Assembly (NCBI GenBank): GCA_964482535.1
Contig: CAYZXU010000115.1
Span: 1-7,692, forward strand
Length of the DNA stretch: 7,692 nt
Source: CAYZXU01 sp964482535
GTDB taxonomy: Bacteria > Desulfobacterota > Desulfobacteria > Desulfobacterales > BuS5
Direction: 5' to 3'
Both the position numbers and the translations under genes were made by a program. This document shows, one piece after another, positions 1 to 5,575 of the stretch. The notes under the pieces are model-generated. The model was not told the origin of the DNA and did no database searches. It saw nothing but the letters and a program-made list of their open reading frames with translations. Numbering within the stretch: position 1 is the first letter of the stretch; each line of letters begins with the position of its first letter.

Positions 1-100
1 CAAGGCTATATTGTACCCGTTTCGCTTCTAAATTTAATGCTTCAAACAATATAGCAGCAACCTTGCCAGGGTCGTTTGTCTTTAATATTATTTCGGCCAT
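1..100 (-). CDS. 5' part of an unrecognised gene, cut by the window edge
   Basis: An ATG at 98-100 opens a frame that stays open for 33 codons to base 1, so only the N-terminus is visible. It begins MAEIILKTNDPGKVAAILFE and continues with an alternating hydrophobic/charged pattern that looks like real protein (a beta strand followed by an amphipathic helix). A good ribosome binding site, AAAGGAAG (106-113), lies 5 bases before the ATG, which is the main reason to believe the start. I do not recognise the family; the strand-helix opening is loosely reminiscent of small Pcc1-like proteins, but this is too little to name it. The gene is on the same strand as everything else in the window but is separated from it by about 130 bases of repeat-like and decayed sequence, so it is probably its own transcription unit. 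Confidence 0.5.
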   Translation of the reverse strand, partial: MAEIILKTNDPGKVAAILFEALNLEAKRVQYSL

Positions 101-136
101 CTTCGCTTCCTTTATTATACTGTTCAATTATGTGCT

Positions 137-195
137 ATTGGGGACGTTGGCACTTTGTCACTTTTTACATTGTTGGAAACATCCTATACCCCAAT
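137..195. repeat. REP/transposon-like element with 7-bp inverted ends
   Basis: ATTGGGG (137-143) and its exact reverse complement CCCCAAT (189-195) bracket a 45-base core. The core starts ACGTTGG and contains near-tandem CACTTTGT / CACTTTTT (151-166). GGGGACGTT-type strings next to short 'cactttgtcacttt' blocks resemble, from memory, dispersed REP-like sequences linked to TnpA_REP (IS200-like) transposases in deltaproteobacterial genomes. No transposase is present. This could be chance, since the perfect arms are only 7 bases; a copy count across the genome would decide. Confidence 0.3.
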
Positions 196-228
196 TATAT
201 TTTATAAATATTGTCATGGTGGTCAAAA

Positions 229-306
229 TCAAGCAATGTTACTGTCTTTCTTCTTAAGCTTTTTAAACTTCTTGTCAAGGCTTTCTTTAATCGCAAGCTT
301 ATACAT
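229..306 (-). pseudogene. N-terminal remnant of a RelE/ParE-type toxin
   Basis: An ATG at 304-306 starts a 25-residue frame beginning MYKLAIKESLDKKFKKL, followed by more lysines and an Asp, and ends at TGA (229-231). This opening is very like the first strand and helix of RelE/StbE-family mRNA interferases, which start M-Y-x-L-x-I-K-x-S-x-D-K-x-F-x-K-L and are normally about 85-95 residues long. About 65 residues that should hold the catalytic core are missing, and no other frame downstream restores them. The start codon overlaps the TAA of an upstream frame as TAATG (304-308), the coupling usual between antitoxin and toxin genes. What I see is the sequence match and overlap; that it is a dead toxin is inference. 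It cannot be active as it stands. Confidence 0.4.
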
Positions 307-350
307 TATGTCAGCCCATATTTTTTGCCAAAGTTTTCAACTATAATCAC
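306..350 (-). pseudogene. Possible C-terminal tail of the partner antitoxin
   Basis: Fourteen codons (VIIVENFGKKYGLT, then TAA at 306-308) run directly into the toxin-like ATG by a TAATG overlap. The frame is closed by a TAG only a few codons further upstream and has no credible start, so it cannot be a whole gene. It overlaps the end of the helix-hairpin-helix gene in another frame. Two readings fit: the last residues of an antitoxin left after a deletion, or the original C-terminus of the helix-hairpin-helix protein displaced by a one-base slip in the A run at 351-354. Neither can be proved from this sequence alone. Confidence 0.25.
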
Positions 351-867
351 TTTTATGAACGAGTGCAGAACCTATCCCTTCAACTTTTTTTATCTGCTCT
401 GTTTTTTCAAAGGAAGAAACAGATTTTCTGTATTCAACAATCTTTACAGCGAGTACAGGCCCTATCTGAGGAAGAGCCACCAGTTTCGTTAATCTGGCTT
501 TGTTGATATTTACTGAATCATGCAGCTCTTTTTTCATAACCTTTGCAATAAATTTATTATAATGTTTTTTTAAATGCTTTCTGGCTGCCTCTTTGGTTGC
601 CTGATCAACCCATGTCTCATTATCAAGGGTGCCAAGCACATATATCAACTGTTCTTCATCTAATTTGCCATTGGAATCGTGATGAGGACAGCACCTGATC
701 TTTTGGCCTTTCTTTAGCACAACCACAGCAAAACAGGAATCAGGAAGAAGCCGTGTTTTAATTTCACTCCATCCCTGGCATCTTCCTGAATTTTCACCAC
801 ATAACAAGAACGCAGACAGGCAAAACAAAAATGTGTAAAAAGCTGAAGTTCTATATGCTTGATTCAT
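337..867 (-). CDS. Exported helix-hairpin-helix (ComEA-like) protein
   Basis: This 176-residue protein has three visible parts. Residues 1-23 look like a Sec signal peptide (Arg6, hydrophobic 9-22, small residues after), so it probably acts outside the cytoplasm. Residues 45-115 hold a middle domain with Cys59-Cys60-Pro-His62-His63-Asp64 followed by an EF-hand-like NGKLDEEQL, then a Lys-rich helix. Residues 119-172 match the ComEA-type double helix-hairpin-helix: VNIN, LPQIGP (132-137), and VEGIGSALV (162-170). Such domains bind DNA without sequence specificity. ComEA serves DNA uptake, but no competence genes are nearby, so that role is not claimed. The start is supported by AAGGGGG (874-880), 6 bases upstream. 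The gene lies 32 bases below the Wzz remnant's stop. The last residues (HKSDYS) are atypical and may come from a frameshift or rearrangement at about 350. Confidence 0.75.
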   Translation of the reverse strand: MNQAYRTSAFYTFLFCLSAFLLCGENSGRCQGWSEIKTRLLPDSCFAVVVLKKGQKIRCCPHHDSNGKLDEEQLIYVLGTLDNETWVDQATKEAARKHLKKHYNKFIAKVMKKELHDSVNINKARLTKLVALPQIGPVLAVKIVEYRKSVSSFEKTEQIKKVEGIGSALVHKSDYS

Positions 868-899
868 TGTCTGCCCCCTTTACAAAGGTTTTTGTTAAT

Positions 900-1318
900 T
901 CAAATATTTTCTTTATCTGGATTTTTGTATTTAGCAATATAATCTATAAAAAAAGCTGAAAAAACCATAAAAAACAGACCGACAATCGAAGCTAAAGCAA
1001 TATTTAGAATTATTTTTGGTTTAACCGGATTCGGTTCAAATACTGCAGGTTGAATGATCTGTATACCTTTAATCGCTGTTTTTTTATATTTTAAAATTTC
1101 AATTTTGTCCTGCGTATATTTTTTTTCATTCTAAAGGCTCGTTAAATTTGCTTTAAAATTATTAATTTTACTTTTTGTCTGTTTTTCAAATTCGTAGTGG
1201 ATGCCTTCATACTTTTCTAAATCCAGACGCTCTTAGTTATCCATTTTTTCTCCAAAAGGTCTCGATATAGCTCCGCCTGGTGGCTTACATGAGCTGCATT
1301 CCAGCAAAAAACAGTTTC
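900..1318 (-). pseudogene. C-terminal remnant of a Wzz polysaccharide chain-length protein
   Basis: Wzz/GNVR proteins are inner-membrane regulators of O-antigen or exopolysaccharide chain length. Read from 1318 downward, the minus strand gives a coiled-coil-like stretch (HQAELYRDLLEK, then ERLDLEKYEGIHYEFEKQ, then NEKKYTQDKIEILKYKK). After that comes the family's Pro-rich linker (IIQPAVFEPNPVKPK), a transmembrane helix (IILNIALASIVGLFFMVF) and a short Lys-rich tail ending at TGA (900-902). It is broken in three places: a frame change in the A run complementary to 1244-1249, an in-frame TAA (1233-1235), and an in-frame TAG (1131-1133). Both stops are one C-to-T change from Gln codons. The N-terminal half with the first membrane segment is absent. 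I infer a decayed gene; the last 76 codons remain open but lack a good start. Confidence 0.75.
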
Positions 1319-1334
1319 AATTAATTAATATGCG

Positions 1335-1377
1335 TTCAATTAATAAATTTTGACACAATGAACATTTATTAATTGAA
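1335..1377. repeat. 13-bp perfect inverted repeat below mqnD
   Basis: TTCAATTAATAAA (1335-1347) is the exact reverse complement of TTTATTAATTGAA (1365-1377). One further inner pair (1348 with 1364) and a 15-base loop complete a hairpin. It starts 47 bases after the mqnD stop in the direction of transcription. A further direct copy of TTCAATTAAT lies at 1317-1326. The stem is almost all A/T and no clear U run follows on the minus strand, so it is a poor intrinsic terminator. It may be the end of a lost insertion or simply a weak 3' hairpin for the operon transcript. Confidence 0.55.
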
Positions 1378-1380
1378 TAG

Positions 1381-1410
1381 TCAAATAGAATTTTACAACT
1401 TTCAAATAGA
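1381..1410. repeat. 9-bp direct repeat in the mqnD 3' spacer
   Basis: TCAAATAGA occurs at 1381-1389 and again at 1402-1410, one 21-base step apart, between the inverted repeat and the mqnD stop codon. It could be a relic of a target-site duplication or chance in AT-rich DNA. Apart from this and the inverted repeat, I see nothing between 1319 and 1423. Confidence 0.3.
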
Positions 1411-1423
1411 TTATCATATATGT

Positions 1424-2275
1424 TTAAGATGCAAAGACTGGAAGATCTGTTTCCGGCAGCAGATTATATTTTCTTGCCATGTTAAAAAGCATATTAATCG
1501 CTCTTTCACCCTCATCCCCTGCATTTACAGTAAAATCATTAACATAAAGGTCAATGTGCTGCCTGATTACAGATAAAGACATCTCCTGGGAGTACTCCTT
1601 TATATAGTCATAAGTTTCATCCCTGTTTGCAAAAGCATATAGTATACTGTCATATATTGCTTTTTCAACAGCTTTTATGGTTTCTGTTGACAGGTCTCTT
1701 CTTATGGCAATCCCGCCCAAAGGTATGGGAAGAAGGCTGATTTTTTCCCACCAGTTGCCTAAATCCAAAAGGCTCACAAGCCCATGTTCCTTATAGGTAA
1801 ATCTACCTTCGTGAATAATCACGCCAAAATCAAACATCCCATTTTTAACTGACGGCATTATCTTGTCAAAAGGAATCGGCGTAATATCATACCGGAAGGA
1901 TGATTTTCCGGCAGACTGCCCGGAAAGGTAAAGATTAAGAAGCATATTTGCGGTTGTCCATACTCCAGGAACAGCAATTGATTTAAGCCGACTTAAATCA
2001 ACTCCCGGCCTTGCGACAATCAGAGGACCGCATCCCCTGCCAAGAGCTGCTCCGCAATGTAAAAGCCCATATGTTTCAAGCAGATGCCCAATGGCTGCAA
2101 ATGAAAGCTTTGACACGTCAAATTTTTTTGATTTTGCACATTGATTAAGGGACTCCACATCTTCAAGATGAATTTCAAATGAAATATCGGTGACAATTTT
2201 TTTATGGGCAAGTGCGTAAAATATAAAAGTGTCATTGGGACATGTGGAAAAGGCAAGGGAAATAATTTTATTCAT
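1424..2275 (-). CDS. mqnD: 1,4-dihydroxy-6-naphthoate synthase MqnD
   Basis: MqnD converts cyclic dehypoxanthine futalosine to 1,4-dihydroxy-6-naphthoate in the futalosine pathway of menaquinone synthesis; it is a soluble cytoplasmic enzyme. The 283-residue length fits the family (about 270-290) and the fold is the periplasmic-binding-protein-like VitK2_biosynth type shared with MqnA. Visible signatures are STCPNDTFIF (10-19), DVSKLSFAAIGH (53-64), GRGCGPLIV (79-87), the IHEGRFTY block with His155, which aligns with the catalytic histidine described for the Thermus enzyme, and PLGGIAIRRDL (185-195). STCPNDTF and IHEGR favour MqnD over MqnA. The start is the only sensible ATG, but no good ribosome binding site precedes it; the upstream 20 bases are nearly all A/T. 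It is the last gene of the operon, 53 bases below mqnB. Confidence 0.93.
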   Translation of the reverse strand: MNKIISLAFSTCPNDTFIFYALAHKKIVTDISFEIHLEDVESLNQCAKSKKFDVSKLSFAAIGHLLETYGLLHCGAALGRGCGPLIVARPGVDLSRLKSIAVPGVWTTANMLLNLYLSGQSAGKSSFRYDITPIPFDKIMPSVKNGMFDFGVIIHEGRFTYKEHGLVSLLDLGNWWEKISLLPIPLGGIAIRRDLSTETIKAVEKAIYDSILYAFANRDETYDYIKEYSQEMSLSVIRQHIDLYVNDFTVNAGDEGERAINMLFNMARKYNLLPETDLPVFAS

Positions 2276-2328
2276 ATTTTATATATAAAGATTAAAACAG
2301 GTTAAGTATAATTTGTTAAAATGCTACT

Positions 2329-3096
2329 TTAAAAATTATTATTATCAAGCAGGTCTAAAAATCTGAAAACAGCCATGCTGCTTCTTTCAAAAGCAAGGGG
2401 AAGATTCCATGATTTTTTATCCCTGATGCCCACAATATTGCTTGCACATCGTATCTCAAGAAAAGGTATATCATAAAATATCCCAAGATATGCTGAAGCA
2501 GCGCCCTCCATATTTTCCATACATGGATTAAAATGTAAATACAGGTCACGCTCTCTTTTTTCAGTTGCGGTTATTGTGGAGACAGTTAAAAAAACCCCTT
2601 TTTTAACCATAACATTCTTTTTACTAAAATAATTACCTAAGGCATCATGGGCAAGGTTCGCGGCTTTTTGATCTGTGGGGTAAATGTTTTTTATATTCTT
2701 TTCCTTGCCCATTAATGAAAATGGAAGTTCTGTCAAGGGGAATCCACCGTGTTCAGGCTCTAACCCGAGGTGAGCATCTATCTCATTTAAGGCAATGCCG
2801 ATGTCTCCTGTTTGCATGCCTGATTCTTTAAATGCGCCTGCACAGCCTGTTTGGATTATAAGTCGCACTGTTAATAATTGTGATGCGGTATATTCAATAA
2901 GCGAAGTTAAGGCCTGCACAGTATTAATCATGCCGGGACCTGTTGCAAGGATCATTACATCTTTTCCGGCAATACACCCCAGAACAACCTTTCTGCGACC
3001 TGCTTTGACAGTAGTTTTTTTTTTAATTCTGTCCACAAGCCAGGCAACCTCTCCATAAACCGCTGACAGGATAATTATCACGGGTTTATTTATCAC
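2329..3096 (-). CDS. mqnB: Futalosine hydrolase MqnB
   Basis: MqnB removes the adenine or hypoxanthine base from aminodeoxyfutalosine or futalosine, giving dehypoxanthine futalosine for MqnC. It belongs to the nucleoside phosphorylase/MTAN fold. Visible motifs in the 255 residues are GPG (53-55), TGCAGAF (83-89), the MENMEGAA block (193-200), whose Glu residues should bind the ribose, and EIRCASNIVG (214-223) followed by Asp226 and Trp230-Asn231 (RDKKSWN), a pattern typical of MqnB rather than MTA/SAH nucleosidase. The start is GTG (3094-3096); a TAA lies three codons upstream in frame, so no earlier start exists. The GTG overlaps the stop of a 19-codon ORF as GTGA, which suggests coupling. 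A second GTG at 3079-3081 preceded by AGGTGAT is an alternative that would shorten the protein by five residues. The neighbouring mqnD confirms the pathway. Confidence 0.92.
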   Translation of the reverse strand: MINKPVIIILSAVYGEVAWLVDRIKKKTTVKAGRRKVVLGCIAGKDVMILATGPGMINTVQALTSLIEYTASQLLTVRLIIQTGCAGAFKESGMQTGDIGIALNEIDAHLGLEPEHGGFPLTELPFSLMGKEKNIKNIYPTDQKAANLAHDALGNYFSKKNVMVKKGVFLTVSTITATEKRERDLYLHFNPCMENMEGAASAYLGIFYDIPFLEIRCASNIVGIRDKKSWNLPLAFERSSMAVFRFLDLLDNNNF

Positions 3097-3152
3097 CTTT
3101 TTTTAAGATCCATGGCAAGCCCTGCGCCTGCTATTATAAAAATATAATTCAT
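3093..3152 (-). CDS. 19-codon ORF coupled to the mqnB start
   Basis: The tyrA-mqnB spacer contains ATG (3150-3152) followed by MNYIFIIAGAGLAMDLKKR and TGA (3093-3095). Its stop overlaps the mqnB GTG by four bases (GTGA). The product would be a single short hydrophobic helix with a basic end, as in small membrane peptides. No strong ribosome binding site precedes it (only GAAG directly before ATG), and the frame is open a few codons further upstream, so it may instead be the fossil end of a lost gene. Its main plausible role is to bring ribosomes to the mqnB start. Whether it is translated is unknown. Confidence 0.35.
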   Translation of the reverse strand: MNYIFIIAGAGLAMDLKKR

Positions 3153-3162
3153 CTTCAGATGC

Positions 3163-3993
3163 TCAAGTATATAAAGAATTTAATATTTTACCGCTTTCTT
3201 TTAAACCTTCCTGGCAGTAGTCGCCTAAAAAATTTCTGATATTTTCTAAAAATTTTATTCCATCTTCATCTTTTTCCGACAAAAGCGCTTCCCTTGCCTC
3301 ATCAAAAGAAGCCAAAAACATTTCAAGCACATCTTTGACATATCTGTTTTTTCCTACCAGATCATTATAAAGACTTAAATCCTGTGCAAAAAGACGGCCG
3401 ACCAAATCCAACTTTGTTTTAAAAACAGGTGTGGAGCAAAACACAGCTTCATCCGGCGGTATGTTCATTTTTTGAATAGTTCTGCCCATGCATATTGTCA
3501 ATAAGTGGGTAAGCCCTTGTACCAGTGCCATATTTTTGTCATGTGCAGCGGCATCCATGTGCGTTACAACGGCATCTTTTTTTATAAATTCTTTTTTAAG
3601 CCATTTAAGCCAGTATTCTCCCCTGCCGGGGCAGATAACAACATTCTGCCCCTTTATAGATTCTGTAAGCGGACCAAAAAGAGGATGTGTTCCAAACACC
3701 TCGCAGGAAGAATGTTCAAGCATTACTTTAAGTATGGTTTCTTTTAAAGAGCATAAATCGATCAGGGCCTGATCTTTACCAAGCAGTGGACCAATCTTTT
3801 CTGCAAGGCTGACAGATGCATGAAGAGGCATTGACAGAACTACAATATCACTCTTTTTTACAAGTTCCTCACAGGTGAGTTCGGTTTTACGGCCTGAAAT
3901 CAGGACGGTGTGACCGGAATCTGAAAAAAACTTTTCAAACCACTGCCCCATATTACCTGTGCCGCCGATAATTCCTATTATAACTTTATTCAT
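3163..3993 (-). CDS. tyrA: Prephenate dehydrogenase TyrA (single-domain)
   Basis: TyrA oxidatively decarboxylates prephenate to 4-hydroxyphenylpyruvate, the precursor of tyrosine, using NAD(P)+. The 276 residues show a Rossmann start GIIGGTGNMG (7-16), GTHPLFGP (101-108) with the catalytic-type His103, His151-Asp152 (AHDKNMALVQGLTH), and VGRLFAQDLSLYNDL (198-212), whose Arg200 sits where the E. coli enzyme has its prephenate-binding arginine. The last two blocks closely resemble the dehydrogenase half of E. coli TyrA. No chorismate mutase domain precedes it and no ACT domain follows, so it is monofunctional; chorismate mutase must be encoded elsewhere and tyrosine feedback through ACT is not expected. 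The ATG overlaps the aroC stop as ATGA (3990-3993). It lacks its own clear ribosome binding site, so translation is probably coupled to aroC. Confidence 0.93.
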   Translation of the reverse strand: MNKVIIGIIGGTGNMGQWFEKFFSDSGHTVLISGRKTELTCEELVKKSDIVVLSMPLHASVSLAEKIGPLLGKDQALIDLCSLKETILKVMLEHSSCEVFGTHPLFGPLTESIKGQNVVICPGRGEYWLKWLKKEFIKKDAVVTHMDAAAHDKNMALVQGLTHLLTICMGRTIQKMNIPPDEAVFCSTPVFKTKLDLVGRLFAQDLSLYNDLVGKNRYVKDVLEMFLASFDEAREALLSEKDEDGIKFLENIRNFLGDYCQEGLKESGKILNSLYT

Positions 3994-5042
3994 AATATTG
4001 CTTTTTGTCTTAAAAAAAGATCTGCTATAACAAGGCTTGTCATTGACTCCAGCACAACATTAATCCTTGGTATGGCTGCCACATCATGACGTCCCTTAAT
4101 TGAAACTTTTCTTTTATTTCCTGACAGATCAACTGTTTCCTGCTCAACTTCAATAGAAGGTATAGGTTTAACGGCAGCGCGTATGATGATATCATCCCCA
4201 TTAGATATACCGGCAAGAACCCCTCCGGAATTATTTGTCTCAAAACCTTTTTGCCCGATAGCATCATTATTTTCAGAACCGAGCATTGATGCAGCCTTAA
4301 ATCCTGCGCCTATTTCAACACCTTTCACTGCACCCACACTCATTATAGCCCTGGCTAATTGAGCATCCAGCTTGTCAAATACAGGTTCGCCAAGCCCCAT
4401 GGGTACATTTTTTACCAGAATTTCAACTATGCCCCCTAAGGAATCCCCCTTTTTTTTGGTCTCCAAAACCCTCTGATTCATTCTATCCGCAGCATCCATA
4501 TCAGGGCAAAGAAACATATTATTATTCATAACATCAAGATCAAAACTATCCGCCCTTATGCCGCCAAGCTCAACCGTATATGCAAAAATACTGATATTCT
4601 CTTTTGCCAAAACAGCCTTTGCAACTGCTCCTGCAGCAACCCTTGCCACGGTTTCCCTTGCAGATGCACGGCCTCCTCCTCTCCAGTCGCGGATTCCGTA
4701 CTTGGCATGATATGTTATATCTCCGTGACCAGGACGAAAAATTTCCGAGTAAGGCACATAGGCTTTTGAATCAGCGTCCTTGTTTTGAACCATTATCATA
4801 ATCGGAGTGCCTGTTGTAAAACCGTCAAAAACACCGGACATAATAACAGCCCTGTCCGCCTCTTTTCTCCCTGTGCTTGCAGGAGAGATTCCAGGGCGCC
4901 GCCTGTCCAACATTGCCTGGACAATGGATTCGTTTAAAGGAATCCTTGGAGGGCATCCGTCAATGACAACGCCAACCCCTTTTCCGTGTGATTCACCCCA
5001 TGTGGATATTTTAAATAAGGTACCGAAACTATTTCCAGACAT
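3990..5042 (-). CDS. aroC: Chorismate synthase AroC
   Basis: AroC removes phosphate from EPSP to give chorismate, the branch point for aromatic amino acids and menaquinone; it is a cytoplasmic tetramer that needs reduced FMN. The 350-residue length is normal. Signature stretches are GESHG (16-20, His19), RRRPG (47-51), DGFTTGTPI (73-81), RPGHGD (103-108, His106), the block from 118 to 143 rich in Arg/Gly with GGGRASARET, and GRHDVAAIPR (317-326). Both histidines expected in the active site are therefore present. The ATG lies 17 bases after the aroK stop, with a weak GAGAG-type ribosome binding site about 11 bases upstream. It overlaps tyrA at its end. No frame disruption or missing motif is seen. 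Confidence 0.96.
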   Translation of the reverse strand: MSGNSFGTLFKISTWGESHGKGVGVVIDGCPPRIPLNESIVQAMLDRRRPGISPASTGRKEADRAVIMSGVFDGFTTGTPIMIMVQNKDADSKAYVPYSEIFRPGHGDITYHAKYGIRDWRGGGRASARETVARVAAGAVAKAVLAKENISIFAYTVELGGIRADSFDLDVMNNNMFLCPDMDAADRMNQRVLETKKKGDSLGGIVEILVKNVPMGLGEPVFDKLDAQLARAIMSVGAVKGVEIGAGFKAASMLGSENNDAIGQKGFETNNSGGVLAGISNGDDIIIRAAVKPIPSIEVEQETVDLSGNKRKVSIKGRHDVAAIPRINVVLESMTSLVIADLFLRQKAIL

Positions 5043-5059
5043 TATAAAACCATCTCTCT

Positions 5060-5575
5060 TTAAATAAAAAGTTTATTCTTGATTTTTCTGCAAATTTCAC
5101 TAACAGACATATCATCTGTATCTATAAAAAAATCCATTGCAGCTTCGTATAAAGGATTTCTAACTGCCAGTGTTTCTTCTATCTCATTTTCAAGCCCTTT
5201 TGGGGTTAATGAAGGCCTCTGATCCTGAGTATTGGCATCCTTAAAAATTCTTTTTTTTATTGTATCGGGCTTTGCCCTGAGCCATACAACCCTGCCGCTT
5301 TTTTTCATGTTTTTTATATTATCAGGGTCAAGAATTACACCGCCGCCTGTTGCTATTACATGTTTATTTAGACTGCAAAGTTTAAGCATTATATTTTTTT
5401 CTTTTTTTCTGAAGGCTTCCCAGCCGTTTTTTGATACTATTTCCTTTATGGTCATACCGCACTCTTTGACAAGCTCGGCATCCGCATCCAGAACAGGCCA
5501 GTTCAAATCCTTTGCAAGGGCATTACCCACAGATGTTTTACCTGTGCATCTGTAACCTGTTAAAAAAATATTCAT
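5060..5575 (-). CDS. aroK: Shikimate kinase AroK
   Basis: This kinase transfers phosphate from ATP to the 3-hydroxyl of shikimate. The 171 residues form a compact P-loop enzyme. The Walker A motif is GYRCTGKTS (7-15); Asp30 and Asp32 (LDADAE) form the Asp-x-Asp motif that binds magnesium and shikimate; Arg56 (FRKKE) and the glycine block ATGGG (75-79) bind shikimate; the lid arginine is Arg120 (QRPSL); and Arg139 (VRNPLY) completes the site. All key residues are present. Its ATG overlaps the aroA stop as ATGA (5572-5575), with GAAAGG (5587-5592) inside the end of aroA as a possible ribosome binding site 11 bases away. Whether it should be named aroK or aroL cannot be settled; with a single copy visible, aroK is the safer name. 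Confidence 0.94.
   Translation of the reverse strand: MNIFLTGYRCTGKTSVGNALAKDLNWPVLDADAELVKECGMTIKEIVSKNGWEAFRKKEKNIMLKLCSLNKHVIATGGGVILDPDNIKNMKKSGRVVWLRAKPDTIKKRIFKDANTQDQRPSLTPKGLENEIEETLAVRNPLYEAAMDFFIDTDDMSVSEICRKIKNKLFI

Noticed and set aside
114..119. TATAAT on the minus strand before the left-edge gene, as a promoter
   Set aside because: It is only 13 bases from the ATG, no TTGACA-like box lies at the right distance, and transcription would begin inside the ribosome binding site.
63..492. Overlapping plus-strand ORFs of 63-93 codons at the left end
   Set aside because: They are antisense to the helix-hairpin-helix gene, the toxin remnant and the edge gene, have poor composition and no ribosome binding sites.
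798..867. Lipoprotein signal ending at Cys23 of the helix-hairpin-helix protein
   Set aside because: The residues before the cysteine are Phe-Leu-Leu; the small residue needed at -1 is absent, so an ordinary signal peptide is more likely.
1131..1235. Readthrough or recoding (for example pyrrolysine) of the in-frame TAG and TAA in the Wzz remnant
   Set aside because: Two different stops plus a frameshift and a missing N-terminus are simpler to explain as decay of Gln codons; no recoding element is visible.
1334..1378. Intrinsic terminator for the aro-mqn operon
   Set aside because: The stem is nearly all A/T and is not followed by a U run on the minus strand, so it was listed only as an inverted repeat.
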